From: Gammaproteobacteria bacterium
Lineage (GTDB): Bacteria > Pseudomonadota > Gammaproteobacteria > Nevskiales > Nevskiaceae
Direction of reading: 5' to 3'
Length of the DNA: 53,463 bases
NCBI GenBank assembly: GCA_022599775.1
Contig: JAHZLQ010000036.1
Coordinates: forward strand, 1-53,463
Shown here: positions 1-9,274 of the stretch, piece after piece
How the letters are laid out: every line of letters starts with the position of its first letter
How positions within the stretch are numbered: position 1 is the stretch's first letter
The notes under the pieces: generated by a model
The model's input: the letters and a program-made list of their open reading frames with translations, nothing else
Databases searched by the model: none
What the model was told of the DNA's origin: nothing
Position numbers and translations under genes: made by a program

Positions 1-32
1 CGTGAATCACGCTCGGCGTGATGCCGACCTAC

Positions 33-90
33 CCTCGCCCGCTTGCGGGAGAGGGGGGACCGCTCGCGACTGCGAGCGGTGGGTGAGGGC
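33..90. repeat. Intergenic double-hairpin repeat element
   Basis: Two stems sit side by side: CCCGC-TT-GCGGG (38-49), then CCGCTCGC with a GACT loop and GCGAGCGG (60-79). They lie between a CCCTCGCCC-like left edge and a GGGTGAGGG right edge, so the whole element can also fold on itself. Elements of this look (CCCTCACCC...GGGTGAGGG with an internal hairpin) are scattered between genes in many high-GC proteobacteria. This may be one member of a dispersed family; only one copy is seen in the window. Confidence 0.5.
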
Positions 91-171
91 AACGGCCATG
101 CCGCAGCAGATTCATTCTGCCGGGTGCCGCTTGTGGCATGGCCGTTAGGCCTCGCTGCAGCCACAAGCACT

Positions 172-236
172 ATTTTCTCGCGCGAAGACGCAATGCCGCC
201 AAGAAAAGCACCAGCCGGGGACCTACGTAGGCAACT
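172..236. repeat. Half copy of dispersed repeat also found in suf operon
   Basis: This stretch resembles the left and middle parts of the repeat between sufB and sufC (45164-45241). Both contain a CGCG(A/C)AAGACGC-type core, then GCCGC, then AGAAAAGCA, then AGCC(A/G)GGG, in the same order and spacing. The right arm seen in the suf copy (GGCGTCTTTGCG) is missing or decayed here. The match was made by eye, so the edges are approximate. Confidence 0.5.
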
Positions 237-507
237 TCGGTATGCACCTGTATCTTGGCGTCATGCGCCCTGCCCGCTGGAACTTCGTACTACGGCGGCG
301 GTTCGCAATAACGGACACTCGCAGAGGTCATCGCAGTCGCGTCATTGACAGATGACGCATCGATCAGAAATAACAATCATATCCATGCGAAATTGGCAAA
401 GATCGTGCGGCGATCCGCAGTGGTGCACTCGTTCTTCGGGCGGCCGGGTGTCGCCAATCGTTATGGACTACAAATGAGCCGTTTCCACGGCAATGACAGG
501 GGGAACC

Positions 508-1166
508 ATGCGGCACGGACTGCTGCCGGCGCTTTTCCTGATGCTCCTCGCAAGCCTTGCGCCCAGCGACAGCATCGCAGGCGCACCGGAGCCACCGCAT
601 TTCGACAGGGATTCAGCGGAACAGATCGATCAAGGCAAGCGCATTCTCGCCGTACTGGGTTGAAGCGGTTGCCATACTGCCAAGCTCACCGGGCTGGACG
701 GGAGCCAACCCGGCTTTCGCAGGAAATCGGACCGATTATCCGCAAGATGATGGAATCGGGTGAATACCTGAGGTCGGCGCAGCAAGTCGCCAAGTACGGG
801 GACGCGATGCCTCCCGATGCGGGGTCCGAGCATGCTCGTGGCCGTTATTTGGTGCGCTCGACCTGCGTCGAGTGTCACGGCATGGGGCTGGGTGGCATGA
901 AGGCGACACCCGGAGCCCCGCCGATCCCCGACCTGAGCCTCATCATCTCCGCCTATTCAGCGGACGAATTTCGTCACTTGATGAAAACCGGCAAGGGCCT
1001 TGGTGATCGTGACCTGGGACTGATGAGTGAAAAGGCCCGTGAAGCGTATGCGCATTTCACCGCCGGCGAAGTCGATGCGGTCTATGCCTATCTACGCGCC
1101 GTTGCCGAGAACAGGCCGTCTCAAAAAAACGGGGGAGTAAACGCCTCGCTTCAACCCACTGCGTGA
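508..1166 (+). pseudogene. Broken c-type cytochrome gene (two heme sites)
   Basis: An ATG at 508 follows GGGGGAAC and opens a frame with a signal peptide (hydrophobic core LLPALFLMLLASLA, then an AxA-like SIAGA site). The frame reads GKRILAVLG, then TGA at 661, then SGCH: the stop sits exactly where the first cysteine of a CxxCH heme site should be. Downstream the coding signal moves to another frame between about 690 and 740 and continues as IGPIIRKMMESGEYL, then a second intact heme site CVECHG near 871, with MPP-type residues typical of cytochrome c domains, to the stop at 1164-1166. So there is at least one nonsense change and one frameshift. Unless both are sequencing errors, the gene is dead. 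The usual family product is a periplasmic diheme electron carrier. Confidence 0.7.
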
Positions 1167-1214
1167 AGTGGCGAAGCGACGGGATGCAAGTCTGCTGAAA
1201 GTACTTGTCGGGCG

Positions 1215-1607
1215 CTATCGCTGTAGCGATGCGCCGCATTTCGAGCAAAACTTTGGAGGAGAAAACAGGCTTTGATTGTGCAATGTACGACCACAAGCAT
1301 CACAGAAGCGGATGGCGCGAATGTTGATAAGGGTAATGAGAAAAACCCCCGGTACCGCGATGAGCAAGAACTGCTTTGGCGTGCCCAAGTAAACGGCAAA
1401 ACCGAGAAACAGAAGGCCTTGGGCTGTCAAACATGGCGTAAGGACTCTTCTTTTAAGTGCGGCGTTGCGATTGAAGTAGAAAAAGGCCGCAAACCCAACT
1501 CCAAAAAGAACCCATAGCGTAAAGATGATGGGAAAAATTTGTTCCGCTTTAGCAGGGTCCAAATGCCATCTCCCGTAACGCCCACCAACCGCAACAAGCC
1601 AATGCAA
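1215..1607 (-). CDS. Small membrane protein with C-terminal zinc ribbon
   Basis: A protein of about 130 residues with three hydrophobic stretches (roughly residues 27-45, 62-76 and 80-97) and a C-terminal zinc ribbon made of two CxxC pairs: CDAC near 103 and CSKC near 122. No named family is recognised. A frame with four well-spaced cysteines and clean membrane segments is unlikely to be chance. The 5' end is uncertain: the longest frame starts at a TTG (1607), and another TTG about 14 codons inside follows a GGGAGA-like ribosome site. It lies downstream of htpX on the same strand but more than 100 bp away, so operon membership is unclear. Confidence 0.6.
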   Translation of the reverse strand: MHWLVAVGGRYGRWHLDPAKAEQIFPIIFTLWVLFGVGFAAFFYFNRNAALKRRVLTPCLTAQGLLFLGFAVYLGTPKQFLLIAVPGVFLITLINIRAIRFCDACGRTLHNQSLFSPPKFCSKCGASLQR

Positions 1608-1664
1608 CTGTGACGGTTCACGGCCAATGCAATCTCAAGCAAACCATCGACGCACCAGTGCGCT

Positions 1665-1703
1665 ATGCCGTGCCGGGCGTCTTCGCGCCTTTGCGCGAGC
1701 ACA
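1665..1703. repeat. Possible right-arm fragment of the suf-operon repeat
   Basis: The stretch GGGCGTCTTCGCGCCTTTG followed by CGCGAG resembles the right arm of the 45164-45241 repeat (GGCGTCTTTGCGTCTTTG then CGCGAA). It is short and imperfect, so chance similarity cannot be excluded. Confidence 0.3.
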
Positions 1704-1717
1704 AGCTCCGCTAAACC

Positions 1718-2602
1718 CTAGCCCGCAGTCTGGTTCAGACGAGCGATACGCTCTTCCAGCGGCGGGTGTGTGGAGAACATCTTGGCCATCTTGCCGCCGC
1801 GGATGCCGAAAGCCTGAATCTGCTGTGGCAACTGGTTCGGCGCCTCATGGAAGCTCTGCAGACGCTGCAAGGCCGAGACCATCTTGCGTCGGCCGGCCAG
1901 ATGTGCGCCGCCGGCATCGGCGCGGAATTCACGCTGACGGCTGAACCAGCAGACGATCGTGCTGGCGAGAATGCCGAACACGATTTCCAGCACGATCACG
2001 CACAGGTAGTAACCCATGCCGATGCCCTGGCTGTCCGAGCCGCGGCGGAATACGAACTGGTCCACGAAGTAGCCGACAACGCGTGCCAGAAACATGACGA
2101 AGGTATTGACCACGCCCTGGATCAGGGTCAGCGTCACCATGTCGCCATTGGCGACGTGTGAAATCTCGTGGCCGAGCACGGCCTCGACCTCTTCCTGACT
2201 CATGGCCTTCATCAGCCCGGAACTAACGGCGACCAGTGCCTTGTTCTTGCTGGCGCCGGTGGCAAAGGCGTTCGGCACCGGGGAATCGAACACGGCGACT
2301 TCCGGCATGCCGATGCCGGCCTGCCGCGCCTGGCGCTGCACGGTCGAGAGCAACCAGGCTTCCGCGGAATTGCGTGGCTGCGTGATGAGCTTGGCGCCGG
2401 TCGACCATTTCGCGATCGGCTTGGAAATCGCCAGCGAAATGAAGGCACCGCCGAAGCCGAACACCGCGCAGAAAATCAGCAGGGCTTCGTAGTTGAGACC
2501 GTTGGCGGTGAACCAGCGGTTCACGCCCAATACCGAGGTGACAATGCTCAGGACCAGCACCACCGCAATGTTGGTGCCGAGGAAAAGCAGAATGCGCTTC
2601 AT
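1718..2602 (-). CDS. htpX: Protease HtpX
   Basis: Membrane zinc metalloprotease (M48 family) that degrades damaged inner-membrane proteins alongside FtsH. The 294-residue length fits HtpX. Two N-terminal membrane segments (about 4-24 and 40-60) are followed by the HEISH zinc site at 145-149, two more hydrophobic segments, and a third-ligand region [10 protein letters not shown]. The chosen ATG (2602) begins [11 protein letters not shown], the classic HtpX start; the frame is open further upstream but without protein-like sequence. It sits 80 bp downstream of parC on the same strand. In E. coli htpX responds to envelope stress through Cpx; no such site was recognised here. Confidence 0.95.
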   Translation of the reverse strand: MKRILLFLGTNIAVVLVLSIVTSVLGVNRWFTANGLNYEALLIFCAVFGFGGAFISLAISKPIAKWSTGAKLITQPRNSAEAWLLSTVQRQARQAGIGMPEVAVFDSPVPNAFATGASKNKALVAVSSGLMKAMSQEEVEAVLGHEISHVANGDMVTLTLIQGVVNTFVMFLARVVGYFVDQFVFRRGSDSQGIGMGYYLCVIVLEIVFGILASTIVCWFSRQREFRADAGGAHLAGRRKMVSALQRLQSFHEAPNQLPQQIQAFGIRGGKMAKMFSTHPPLEERIARLNQTAG

Positions 2603-2682
2603 GGGTTCAGATATCGCCTGGTGATGACAGAGGAATTCTGGGGGCTTGGACCGCGAATTCAAGCCCGGGTTCGCTCGCCGAC

Positions 2683-4911
2683 TCAGACCTCCGTGGCCGG
2701 ATACACCGCGTCCACGCGCTGGAAACCGCGTGGCAGATGGCTGCCCCGGCTCGCACGCGCGCCCTGATACGCCGCCACGTCGCTCGGTTTCAGGGTGAGC
2801 GTGCGCTTGCCGCATTCCAGCGTCAGGCTCGCGCCTTCACCGAGCACGCAGCTGGCGATGATGCGGTCCTCACCACGCAGCGTGATCAGCTTGTTGCCCT
2901 TGCCCTTGCCGAGTTCCGGCAGATCAGCCACGGCGAACACCAGCAGACGCCCCTCGGCGGTGATCACCGCCATGCGATCGCTCGCGACCGAGGTGCACAA
3001 GGCGGGCGGCAGCACGCTGGATTTGGCATCCACACTGATCACGGCCTTGCCGGCACGCTGGCGCGTCTGCATCTCGCCGAGCACCGCGACGAAACCGTAG
3101 CCGGCGTCGCTGCCGAGTACGTAGCGCTGTTCGGCGTCGCCGAACAGCAAGGCGACGATGCGCGAACCGTCCGAGAGATCCAGTTTGCCGGACACCGGCT
3201 CGCCATTGCCGCGCGCCGACGGCAAGCCGTGCGCTGGAATCTGATAGGTGCGTCCCTGATTGTCGAGCAGGATCAGCAGTTGATTGGTCCGGCCCTCGGC
3301 CGAACACAGGAATTCGTCACCGGCGCGGTAGGCCATGCCCGCGGCATCCACACCGTGCCCCTTGGCGGCCTTGATCCAGCCGGCCTTGGACAGGATCACC
3401 GTGATCGGTTCGCTCGGCATGATTTCTGTGACCGTCATCGCCTGCGCGGCGGGACGATCGACGATCGGGCAACGCCGCTCGTCACCGTACTTGTTGGCGT
3501 CGGCCTTGAGTTCGTCGGCGACCAGCTTGCGTAGCTTGTCGTCAGAGCCCAGCAGCTCCTGCAGGCGATCGCGCTCTTCGGCGAGTTCGGCCTGCTCGCC
3601 CTTGATCTTCATTTCCTCGAGACGCTGCAGATGGCGCAGCTTCAGATCGAGGATGGATTCAGCCTGGGCATCGGACAGGCTGAAACGCGCCATCAGCGCC
3701 TGTTTGGGCTCATCCTCGAAACGGATGATGCGGATCACCTCGTCGATGTTAAGGAAGGCGATCAACAGGCCATCGAGGATGTGCAGCCGGTCCTCGACCT
3801 TGCCGAGGCGGTGCTGCAGGCGCCGCGTCACCGTGGCGACACGGAATTGCAGCCATTCCACCAGGATGTCGCGCAGGTTCTTGACGCGCGGACGGCCGTC
3901 GAGCCCGACCATGTTGAGATTGACGCGGAAGCTGCGCTCGAGTTCGGTGGTGGCGAACAGGTGCGCCATCAGCTGATCGGCGTCCACGCGGTTCGAGCGC
4001 GGCACGATCACCAGACGGATCGGATTCTCGTGGTCGGACTCGTCACGCAGGTCCTCGACCAGCGGCAGTTTCTTAGCGCGCATCTGGTCGGCGATCTGCT
4101 CCAGAATCTTGGCCGGTGATACCTGATGCGGCAGGTGCGTGATGACGATGTTGTTGTCCTCGCGCTCCCAGCGCGCGCGGCCGCGAATCTGGCCGTTGCC
4201 GGTTTCGTAAACGCGGCGGATGTCCTCGGGCGGAGACACGATCTCGCAGCCGGACGGGAAGTCCGGCGCCTTGACGAATTCGCACAGCGTCTCGATGCGC
4301 GCGTTCGGATACTTCAGCAGATGTGCGCAGGCGCCGTGCAGCTCGTGGATATTGTGCGGCGGAATGTCGGTAGCCATGCCCACGGCGATGCCGGTGGTGC
4401 CGTTCACCAGAATGTTCGGCAGGCGCGCCGGCAGCAGCTTCGGCTCCTTCAGGGTGCCATCGAAATTCGGCGCGAAATCGACCGTGCCCAGATCAAGCTC
4501 GGACAACAGCGCCTGCGCGTACGGCGCCAGCTTGGCCTCGGTGTAGCGCATCGCCGCGAACGACTTGGGATCGTCCGGCGAGCCCCAGTTGCCCTGCCCG
4601 TCCACCAGCGGATAGCGGTAGGCGAACGGCTGCGCCATCGTCACCATCGCCTCGTAGCAGGCCGAATCGCCGTGCGGATGGAACTTGCCGATCACGTCAC
4701 CGACGGTGCGCGCGGACTTCTTCGGTTTGGAGTTCGGCCCCAGGCCGAGTTCGCTCATCGCGTAGACGATGCGGCGCTGCACCGGCTTGAGCCCGTCCGC
4801 GATGTGCGGCAGGGCGCGGTCGAGCACCACGTACATCGAATAGTCGAGATAGGCCTTTTCGGCGAATACGCGCAGCGGGATGCGTTCGGCTTCGGTTACT
4901 TCTGTGGTCAC
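2683..4911 (-). CDS. parC: DNA topoisomerase IV subunit A
   Basis: Breakage-reunion subunit of topoisomerase IV, which decatenates daughter chromosomes with ParE. The protein has 742 residues (E. coli 752). The active tyrosine is Y123 in [10 protein letters not shown]. The helix tied to quinolone resistance reads [12 protein letters not shown] with Ser83 and Glu87, the unmutated residues at the E. coli Ser80 and Glu84 positions. The C-terminal part is the beta-pinwheel DNA-wrapping domain. The start is GTG ([13 protein letters not shown]). parE lies on the same strand about 0.9 kb upstream, with one gene on the other strand between them, so the two are not one operon. Confidence 0.96.
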   Translation of the reverse strand: MTTEVTEAERIPLRVFAEKAYLDYSMYVVLDRALPHIADGLKPVQRRIVYAMSELGLGPNSKPKKSARTVGDVIGKFHPHGDSACYEAMVTMAQPFAYRYPLVDGQGNWGSPDDPKSFAAMRYTEAKLAPYAQALLSELDLGTVDFAPNFDGTLKEPKLLPARLPNILVNGTTGIAVGMATDIPPHNIHELHGACAHLLKYPNARIETLCEFVKAPDFPSGCEIVSPPEDIRRVYETGNGQIRGRARWEREDNNIVITHLPHQVSPAKILEQIADQMRAKKLPLVEDLRDESDHENPIRLVIVPRSNRVDADQLMAHLFATTELERSFRVNLNMVGLDGRPRVKNLRDILVEWLQFRVATVTRRLQHRLGKVEDRLHILDGLLIAFLNIDEVIRIIRFEDEPKQALMARFSLSDAQAESILDLKLRHLQRLEEMKIKGEQAELAEERDRLQELLGSDDKLRKLVADELKADANKYGDERRCPIVDRPAAQAMTVTEIMPSEPITVILSKAGWIKAAKGHGVDAAGMAYRAGDEFLCSAEGRTNQLLILLDNQGRTYQIPAHGLPSARGNGEPVSGKLDLSDGSRIVALLFGDAEQRYVLGSDAGYGFVAVLGEMQTRQRAGKAVISVDAKSSVLPPALCTSVASDRMAVITAEGRLLVFAVADLPELGKGKGNKLITLRGEDRIIASCVLGEGASLTLECGKRTLTLKPSDVAAYQGARASRGSHLPRGFQRVDAVYPATEV

Positions 4912-5253
4912 GGCGAGACGATAGTCCTTGGCGGCCCGTCACCGTCGCGGTGCGGGCGGATGCGGATGAAGACAACGAATCGGCCAATTCTAGCCGGCCA
5001 CGAGGCCGGACCACAGGCTTGACAGGATGCGTGAACGCCGCGACGGCCTTTGCCGGCTCGGCGAACGCTCCGGAATCATCCGTCCTGTGCGCCCCTGTCC
5101 GCCATGGTTTGCCGCCATCCGACCGCCACAATGCAGACGCGAGTCCCTGGAAGCCTTCAATACGCGGACCTTCGCGGACCCCCGCCCTCGCTTGACCGGG
5201 AACTGTCGGCGTGATGAGCTGGCGCTTCCACTCTGGAATCTGCCTTGCGAACC
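4912..5253. other. Gene-free stretch between parC and a secreted-protein gene
   Basis: No gene with protein-like signal is seen. It must hold the start signals for parC (leftward) and for the gene at 5254 (rightward), but no clear -35/-10 pair stands out. A perfect hairpin CCGGCC-ACGA-GGCCGG lies at 4994-5009 without a following T-run, so it is not a clear intrinsic terminator. Confidence 0.4.
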
Positions 5254-5814
5254 ATGCACAAGCGGACAGAATCGGGCGCGCTGCTGGCGCTGGCCCTGCT
5301 GGGCGTGATCGGCACGTCGATGCCGGAAAGTTCCCGGGCGCAATCCGACGAGTCGGACGAAGCGGAGTTGAGTGCCACGTTCAAATACGACGCCGCCACA
5401 CAAACGCTGCAAACCAAGTACTTCTTCCACAACTCGGCCGCCTACCCGCTGGTCGTGTTCGATCGCGGCGACAACCATGGCCGCCGCGCCAGCGAGCCGG
5501 TCCAGCTCACGGATACGGACGGCCTGCTGACGCTGTCCTTCCAGGGCTTTCCGATCCCCGTGCCGACACCGGCAGCGCCGACGCTGCCGCTGGGACGCAA
5601 ACTCGACAGCTCGGCCACGGCGCTCAATCGCTTCAGTCTGGTACTCGCGCAGCCGCCGCAGAAAGTACGCCTGTGCGTGGGCTACGCGAAGTTCGCCGAA
5701 GACCGCTATGTTGAAAAGCAAAACGTGCTGCAGGCCAGCGCGGCGGCGATCGGCGAACAGACCGTGCTGTGCTCGGCGCCGGTGACGCTGGCGGATCTCG
5801 CCGCCGACGGCTGA
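5254..5814 (+). CDS. Predicted secreted protein of unknown function
   Basis: A 186-residue protein starting at ATG 5254. The N-terminus is MHKRTESG followed by the hydrophobic core ALLALALLGVIGTSM and an SSRAQS cleavage-like site, so it should be exported. The mature part is rich in beta-prone sequence (ATFKYDAATQTLQTKYFFHN) and has two cysteines near the C-terminus (LCVGYA and VLCSAP) that could pair in the periplasm. I do not recognise a family. It lies between parC and parE on the opposite strand and ends 20 bp before the end of parE, so it is probably transcribed alone. Confidence 0.65.
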   Translation: MHKRTESGALLALALLGVIGTSMPESSRAQSDESDEAELSATFKYDAATQTLQTKYFFHNSAAYPLVVFDRGDNHGRRASEPVQLTDTDGLLTLSFQGFPIPVPTPAAPTLPLGRKLDSSATALNRFSLVLAQPPQKVRLCVGYAKFAEDRYVEKQNVLQASAAAIGEQTVLCSAPVTLADLAADG

Positions 5815-5834
5815 CTCCGTTTACGGGCGCCGCT

Positions 5835-7721
5835 TCAGACCTCGACTTCGGCGCGGTCGCCCTTGTCTTCCAGCCAGGTCTTGCGATCCGAGGCACGCTT
5901 CTTCGACAACAGCATGTCCATCATCAGGTCCGCGGGCTCCTCGTCCAGCGTCAGCTGCACCAAGCGGCGCGTATCCGCGGCCATGGTGGTTTCGCGCAGT
6001 TGCAGCGGATTCATCTCGCCCAGGCCCTTGAAGCGTGTCACGCTGATCGCGCCACGAATGTTTTCGGCCTTGATGCGGTCGAGGATGCCGTCACGCTCGG
6101 AATGATCCAGCGCGTAGAACACCTGCTTGCCCACGTCCACACGAAATAGCGGCGGCATCGCGATGTAGACGTGGCCCGCCTCCACCAGCGGCCGGAAGTG
6201 GCGCAGGAACAACGCACACAGCAGCGTCGCGATATGCAGGCCATCCGAATCGGCATCGGCCAGCACGCAGACCTTGCCGTAACGCAGGCCGGACAGGTCC
6301 GAAGAGCCCAGGTCCACGCCGATCGCCACTGAAATATGATGAATTTCCTGCGAGCCGAGCGCGATGTTGGACTCCACCTCCCAGGTGTTCAGAATCTTGC
6401 CGCGCAACGGCATCACCGCCTGGGTGTCACGATCCCGCGCCTGCTTGGCGGAGCCGCCGGCCGAATCGCCCTCGACCAGGAACAGCTCGGTGCGGCTCGG
6501 GTCGCTGGACACGCAGTCCGCGAGCTTGCCGGGCAGTGCCGGGCCAGAAGTGATGCGCTTGCGCTCCACCACCTTGGCCTGCTTGAGCCGGCGCGAGGCG
6601 TTGCCGATCACCCATTGCGCGATCTGCTCGCCGGTTTCGGCGTGCTGGTTCAACCACAGGCTGAATGCGTCGTGCGCAACCCCGGACACGAACGAGGCCG
6701 ATTCACGCGATGACAGGCGCTCCTTGGTCTGGCCGGCGAACTGCGGATCCTGCATCTTGATCGACAACACGTAGTTGCAGCCGTTCCAGACATCCTCCGG
6801 CGCGATCTTGACGCCGCGCGGCAGCAGGTTGCGAAAGTCGCAGAACTCGCGCACCGCCTCGGTCAGGCCGGTACGCAGGCCGTTGACGTGGGTGCCACCC
6901 TGCGCGGTTGGAATCAGATTCACGTAGGACTCGCCGATCGCCTCGGGCGCGTCCGGCGCCCACACCAGCGCCCATTCGGCTTCTTCGCGCGCACCCTTGA
7001 ACAGACCGGTGAACGGCTGCGCCGGCAAGGTTTCGATGTCCTTGAGCGCATCCATCATGTAGTCGACCAGACCGTGCTCGTACTGCCAGACCTGCTGTTG
7101 CTTGTTGATCTGGTCGTCCAGTACCACTTTCAGATTCGGGCACAGCACAGCCTTGGCGCGCAGGATCTGCTTGAGCTTGCTCAACGAAAACTTGGCGGTA
7201 TCGAAATACGACTCGTCCGGCCAGAAACGCACCTGCGTGCCTGAGCGGGACTTGGCGGCAGGGCCGACCACCTGCAGATCGCCCTGACGCTCGCCATCGG
7301 CGAATTCGATCAGGTGCTCCGCGGCATTTCTCCAAACGCGCACCTGCAACTTTTTGGAAAGCGCATTGACCACCGATACACCCACGCCGTGCAGGCCGCC
7401 GGAGTACTGGTACATCTTGTTCGAGAACTTGGCGCCGGCATGCAGCTTCGTGAGAATCAGCTCGACGCCGCTGACGCCGTGCTCGGGATGGATATCCACC
7501 GGCATGCCGCGCCCATCGTCGCGTACCTGCAGCGAACCGTCCTCGAACACCGTGACCTCGATGGTCTTGGCATACCCGGCCAGGGCTTCGTCCACCGAGT
7601 TGTCGATGACCTCCTGGGCCATGTGGTTCGGACGTGTCGTATCCGTGTACATGCCGGGGCGGCGACGCACCGGGTCGAGACCGGAAAGGACTTCGATCTG
7701 ATCTGCGCTGTATTGACTCAC
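5835..7721 (-). CDS. parE: DNA topoisomerase IV subunit B
   Basis: ATPase subunit of topoisomerase IV. With GTG 7721 as start (MSQYSADQIEVLSGLDPVRR) it has 628 residues, matching E. coli ParE (630). Visible signatures are the GHKL ATPase motif EVIDNSVDEALAG, the GGLHGVGVSVVNALS glycine lid, and the TOPRIM motifs VEGDSAGG and DADSDGLHI that bind the magnesium used for strand cleavage. The frame extends upstream without a better start. No strong ribosome site precedes the GTG, so the start rests on family alignment. It is divergent from xseB across about 205 bp. Confidence 0.95.
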   Translation of the reverse strand: MSQYSADQIEVLSGLDPVRRRPGMYTDTTRPNHMAQEVIDNSVDEALAGYAKTIEVTVFEDGSLQVRDDGRGMPVDIHPEHGVSGVELILTKLHAGAKFSNKMYQYSGGLHGVGVSVVNALSKKLQVRVWRNAAEHLIEFADGERQGDLQVVGPAAKSRSGTQVRFWPDESYFDTAKFSLSKLKQILRAKAVLCPNLKVVLDDQINKQQQVWQYEHGLVDYMMDALKDIETLPAQPFTGLFKGAREEAEWALVWAPDAPEAIGESYVNLIPTAQGGTHVNGLRTGLTEAVREFCDFRNLLPRGVKIAPEDVWNGCNYVLSIKMQDPQFAGQTKERLSSRESASFVSGVAHDAFSLWLNQHAETGEQIAQWVIGNASRRLKQAKVVERKRITSGPALPGKLADCVSSDPSRTELFLVEGDSAGGSAKQARDRDTQAVMPLRGKILNTWEVESNIALGSQEIHHISVAIGVDLGSSDLSGLRYGKVCVLADADSDGLHIATLLCALFLRHFRPLVEAGHVYIAMPPLFRVDVGKQVFYALDHSERDGILDRIKAENIRGAISVTRFKGLGEMNPLQLRETTMAADTRRLVQLTLDEEPADLMMDMLLSKKRASDRKTWLEDKGDRAEVEV

Positions 7722-7926
7722 GATGGTGCTGGTCGGGTTGTGCGGTGGCGTGAAAGCCGCCGGACAGTAGCGGAAGCCCGCCCCGAGGCGCAACAAGCAG
7801 CGTCGGCCGGTATCGCTGCCTGCCCCCGCACCTATAAACTTCGCCGGCAGAACCAGCCCGATGGCGCGCCGCGCCGGCCGGGCGCCGCCCCGCCCCATGC
7901 CGGGCCACCGATTTCAGGACACCATC

Positions 7927-8193
7927 ATGCCCAGCCCCCGCGTCGGCAAACCGGACGCCGCCACTACAACGGATGAATCCGACGCCGTCAGCCGATTCGA
8001 GACCGATCTCGGCGAGCTCGAAAGCATCGTCGGACGCATCGAAAGCGGTGAGCTTCCGCTGGAAGAGTCGCTGCGACTGTTCGAACGCGGCACTTCATTG
8101 GCGCGGCAATGCCGCCAGGCCCTGCAAACCGCCGAGCTGCGCGTCCAGAACCTGCTGGAAAATCCACCGGATGCGACGGACGAAGCCCCTTGA
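7927..8193 (+). CDS. xseB: Exodeoxyribonuclease VII small subunit
   Basis: Small subunit of exonuclease VII, which degrades single-stranded DNA into oligonucleotides together with XseA (not in this window). The 88-residue protein contains the family core FETDLGELESIVGRIESG followed by LPLEESLRLFERG, two helices that bind XseA. The start ATG 7927 fits the usual length. It overlaps the next gene, ispA, at a TTGA junction. xseB-ispA-dxs is a common gammaproteobacterial order. Confidence 0.93.
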   Translation: MPSPRVGKPDAATTTDESDAVSRFETDLGELESIVGRIESGELPLEESLRLFERGTSLARQCRQALQTAELRVQNLLENPPDATDEAP

Positions 8194-9092
8194 ACCCGGA
8201 TGGCGCCACGAGCTTTGTCGATCGCATACCCGACTACCACGCGCGCCTGCATGCGGCGCTGGAGCGCTGGCTGCCCGCGGCCGATCACTACCCCGCCACA
8301 TTGCACGAGGCGATGCGCTACGCGGCCGAGGGCGGCAAGCGCCTGCGCGCGCTACTGATCTACGCCGCCGGTGAGGCGCTGTCCGTCGCCCCGTCCACGC
8401 TTGACGGCGCCGCCTGTGCGGTCGAACTGATCCATGCCTATTCGCTGGTTCACGACGATCTGCCGGCGATGGATGATGATGAACTGCGCCGGGGCCGTCC
8501 AACCGTCCACAAGGCCTACGACGAAGCCACCGCGATTATCACCGGCGACGCGCTGCAGGCCCTGGCCTTCCACGTGCTGGCGCACGACGATCGTGGTCCC
8601 GAGGCGCGGGCGCGGCTGCACATGGTGGATTTGCTGGCGGAAGCGGCCGGCTCACGTGGAATGTGCGGCGGTCAGGCCGTAGATCTGGCGGCGGTCGGCA
8701 GCCGGATGAATCTCGCCGAACTGGAGGCCATGCACATCCACAAGACCGGCGCGCTGATCCGCGCCTGCCTGCTGATGGCCTGCCAGGCGCGAACCGCGCT
8801 TGACGCACGCGTGCTCGACGGACTGGACCGTTACGGAAAATGCATCGGTCTCGCCTTTCAGATTCAGGACGACGTACTCGATGTCGAGGGCGATTCCGAA
8901 ACTCTGGGCAAGACCGGAGGCAAGGACCATGCGAGCAACAAGCCGACCTTTCCCGCACTGCTCGGCCTGTCCGTGTCGTCGCAAAGGGCGGCCGAGCTGT
9001 TCGTCGAAGCCCATGCCGCACTGGCCCCGCTTAGCGACGCGGCGCTGCCGCTGCATCAGCTGGCCGACCATATCGCGCAGCGTGCCCGATGA
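8190..9092 (+). CDS. ispA: Farnesyl diphosphate synthase
   Basis: Short-chain (E)-prenyl diphosphate synthase that condenses IPP with DMAPP/GPP to give FPP. The first aspartate motif is DDLPAMDDDELRRG (bacterial DDx4D form, about residues 89-99) and the second is FQIQDDVLDVEGD. The protein has 300 residues. The chosen start is a TTG at 8190 whose last bases overlap the xseB stop (TTGA), giving translational coupling; no ATG gives a sensible length. It supplies precursors for quinones and cell-wall carrier lipid, and sits upstream of dxs, which makes the first pathway intermediate. Confidence 0.92.
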   Translation: MNPDGATSFVDRIPDYHARLHAALERWLPAADHYPATLHEAMRYAAEGGKRLRALLIYAAGEALSVAPSTLDGAACAVELIHAYSLVHDDLPAMDDDELRRGRPTVHKAYDEATAIITGDALQALAFHVLAHDDRGPEARARLHMVDLLAEAAGSRGMCGGQAVDLAAVGSRMNLAELEAMHIHKTGALIRACLLMACQARTALDARVLDGLDRYGKCIGLAFQIQDDVLDVEGDSETLGKTGGKDHASNKPTFPALLGLSVSSQRAAELFVEAHAALAPLSDAALPLHQLADHIAQRAR

Positions 9093-9219
9093 CAGCTGTG
9101 TGAAATTTTCGCCTCGAAAAAACCGCACGGCGGCGACCTCAGTTCGCGAATTTATCTTTTAACTTCATGTTATTAAAAAAACAATATACATTTCTTACAG
9201 CAAGTGTCGATGTTTCCAT

Positions 9220-9247
9220 TTGCCTGCGCCCCTCACCGCATCATAAT
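9220..9247 (+). promoter_or_regulatory. Candidate sigma70 promoter for dxs
   Basis: TTGCCT (9220-9225) and CATAAT (9242-9247) are separated by 16 bp and lie 28 bp before the dxs ATG, in a locally AT-rich stretch that contrasts with its surroundings. The spacing and -10 match are fair, the -35 weaker. It suggests dxs is not driven only from the xseB-ispA side. Confidence 0.35.
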
Positions 9248-9274
9248 GGTGCACAAATTTTCTCCCCTCCATTC

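Larger units (their letters stand above)
1..507. other. Gene-poor left edge with repeats
   Basis: No convincing gene is seen here. The frames that stay open lack recognisable protein signal and overlap repeat-like DNA. The stretch holds a GC-rich hairpin element (33-90) and half of a second dispersed repeat (about 172-236). The rest, up to the cytochrome pseudogene start at 508, shows nothing I recognise. A promoter for that gene would lie here, but none stands out. Confidence 0.5.

Noticed and set aside
43-348. Open frame at the left edge as a gene
   Set aside because: It spans two repeat elements and has no protein-like pattern.
661-663. TGA in the cytochrome gene as a selenocysteine codon
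   Set aside because: A second, independent frameshift follows and no SECIS-like hairpin is evident just downstream; decay is simpler.
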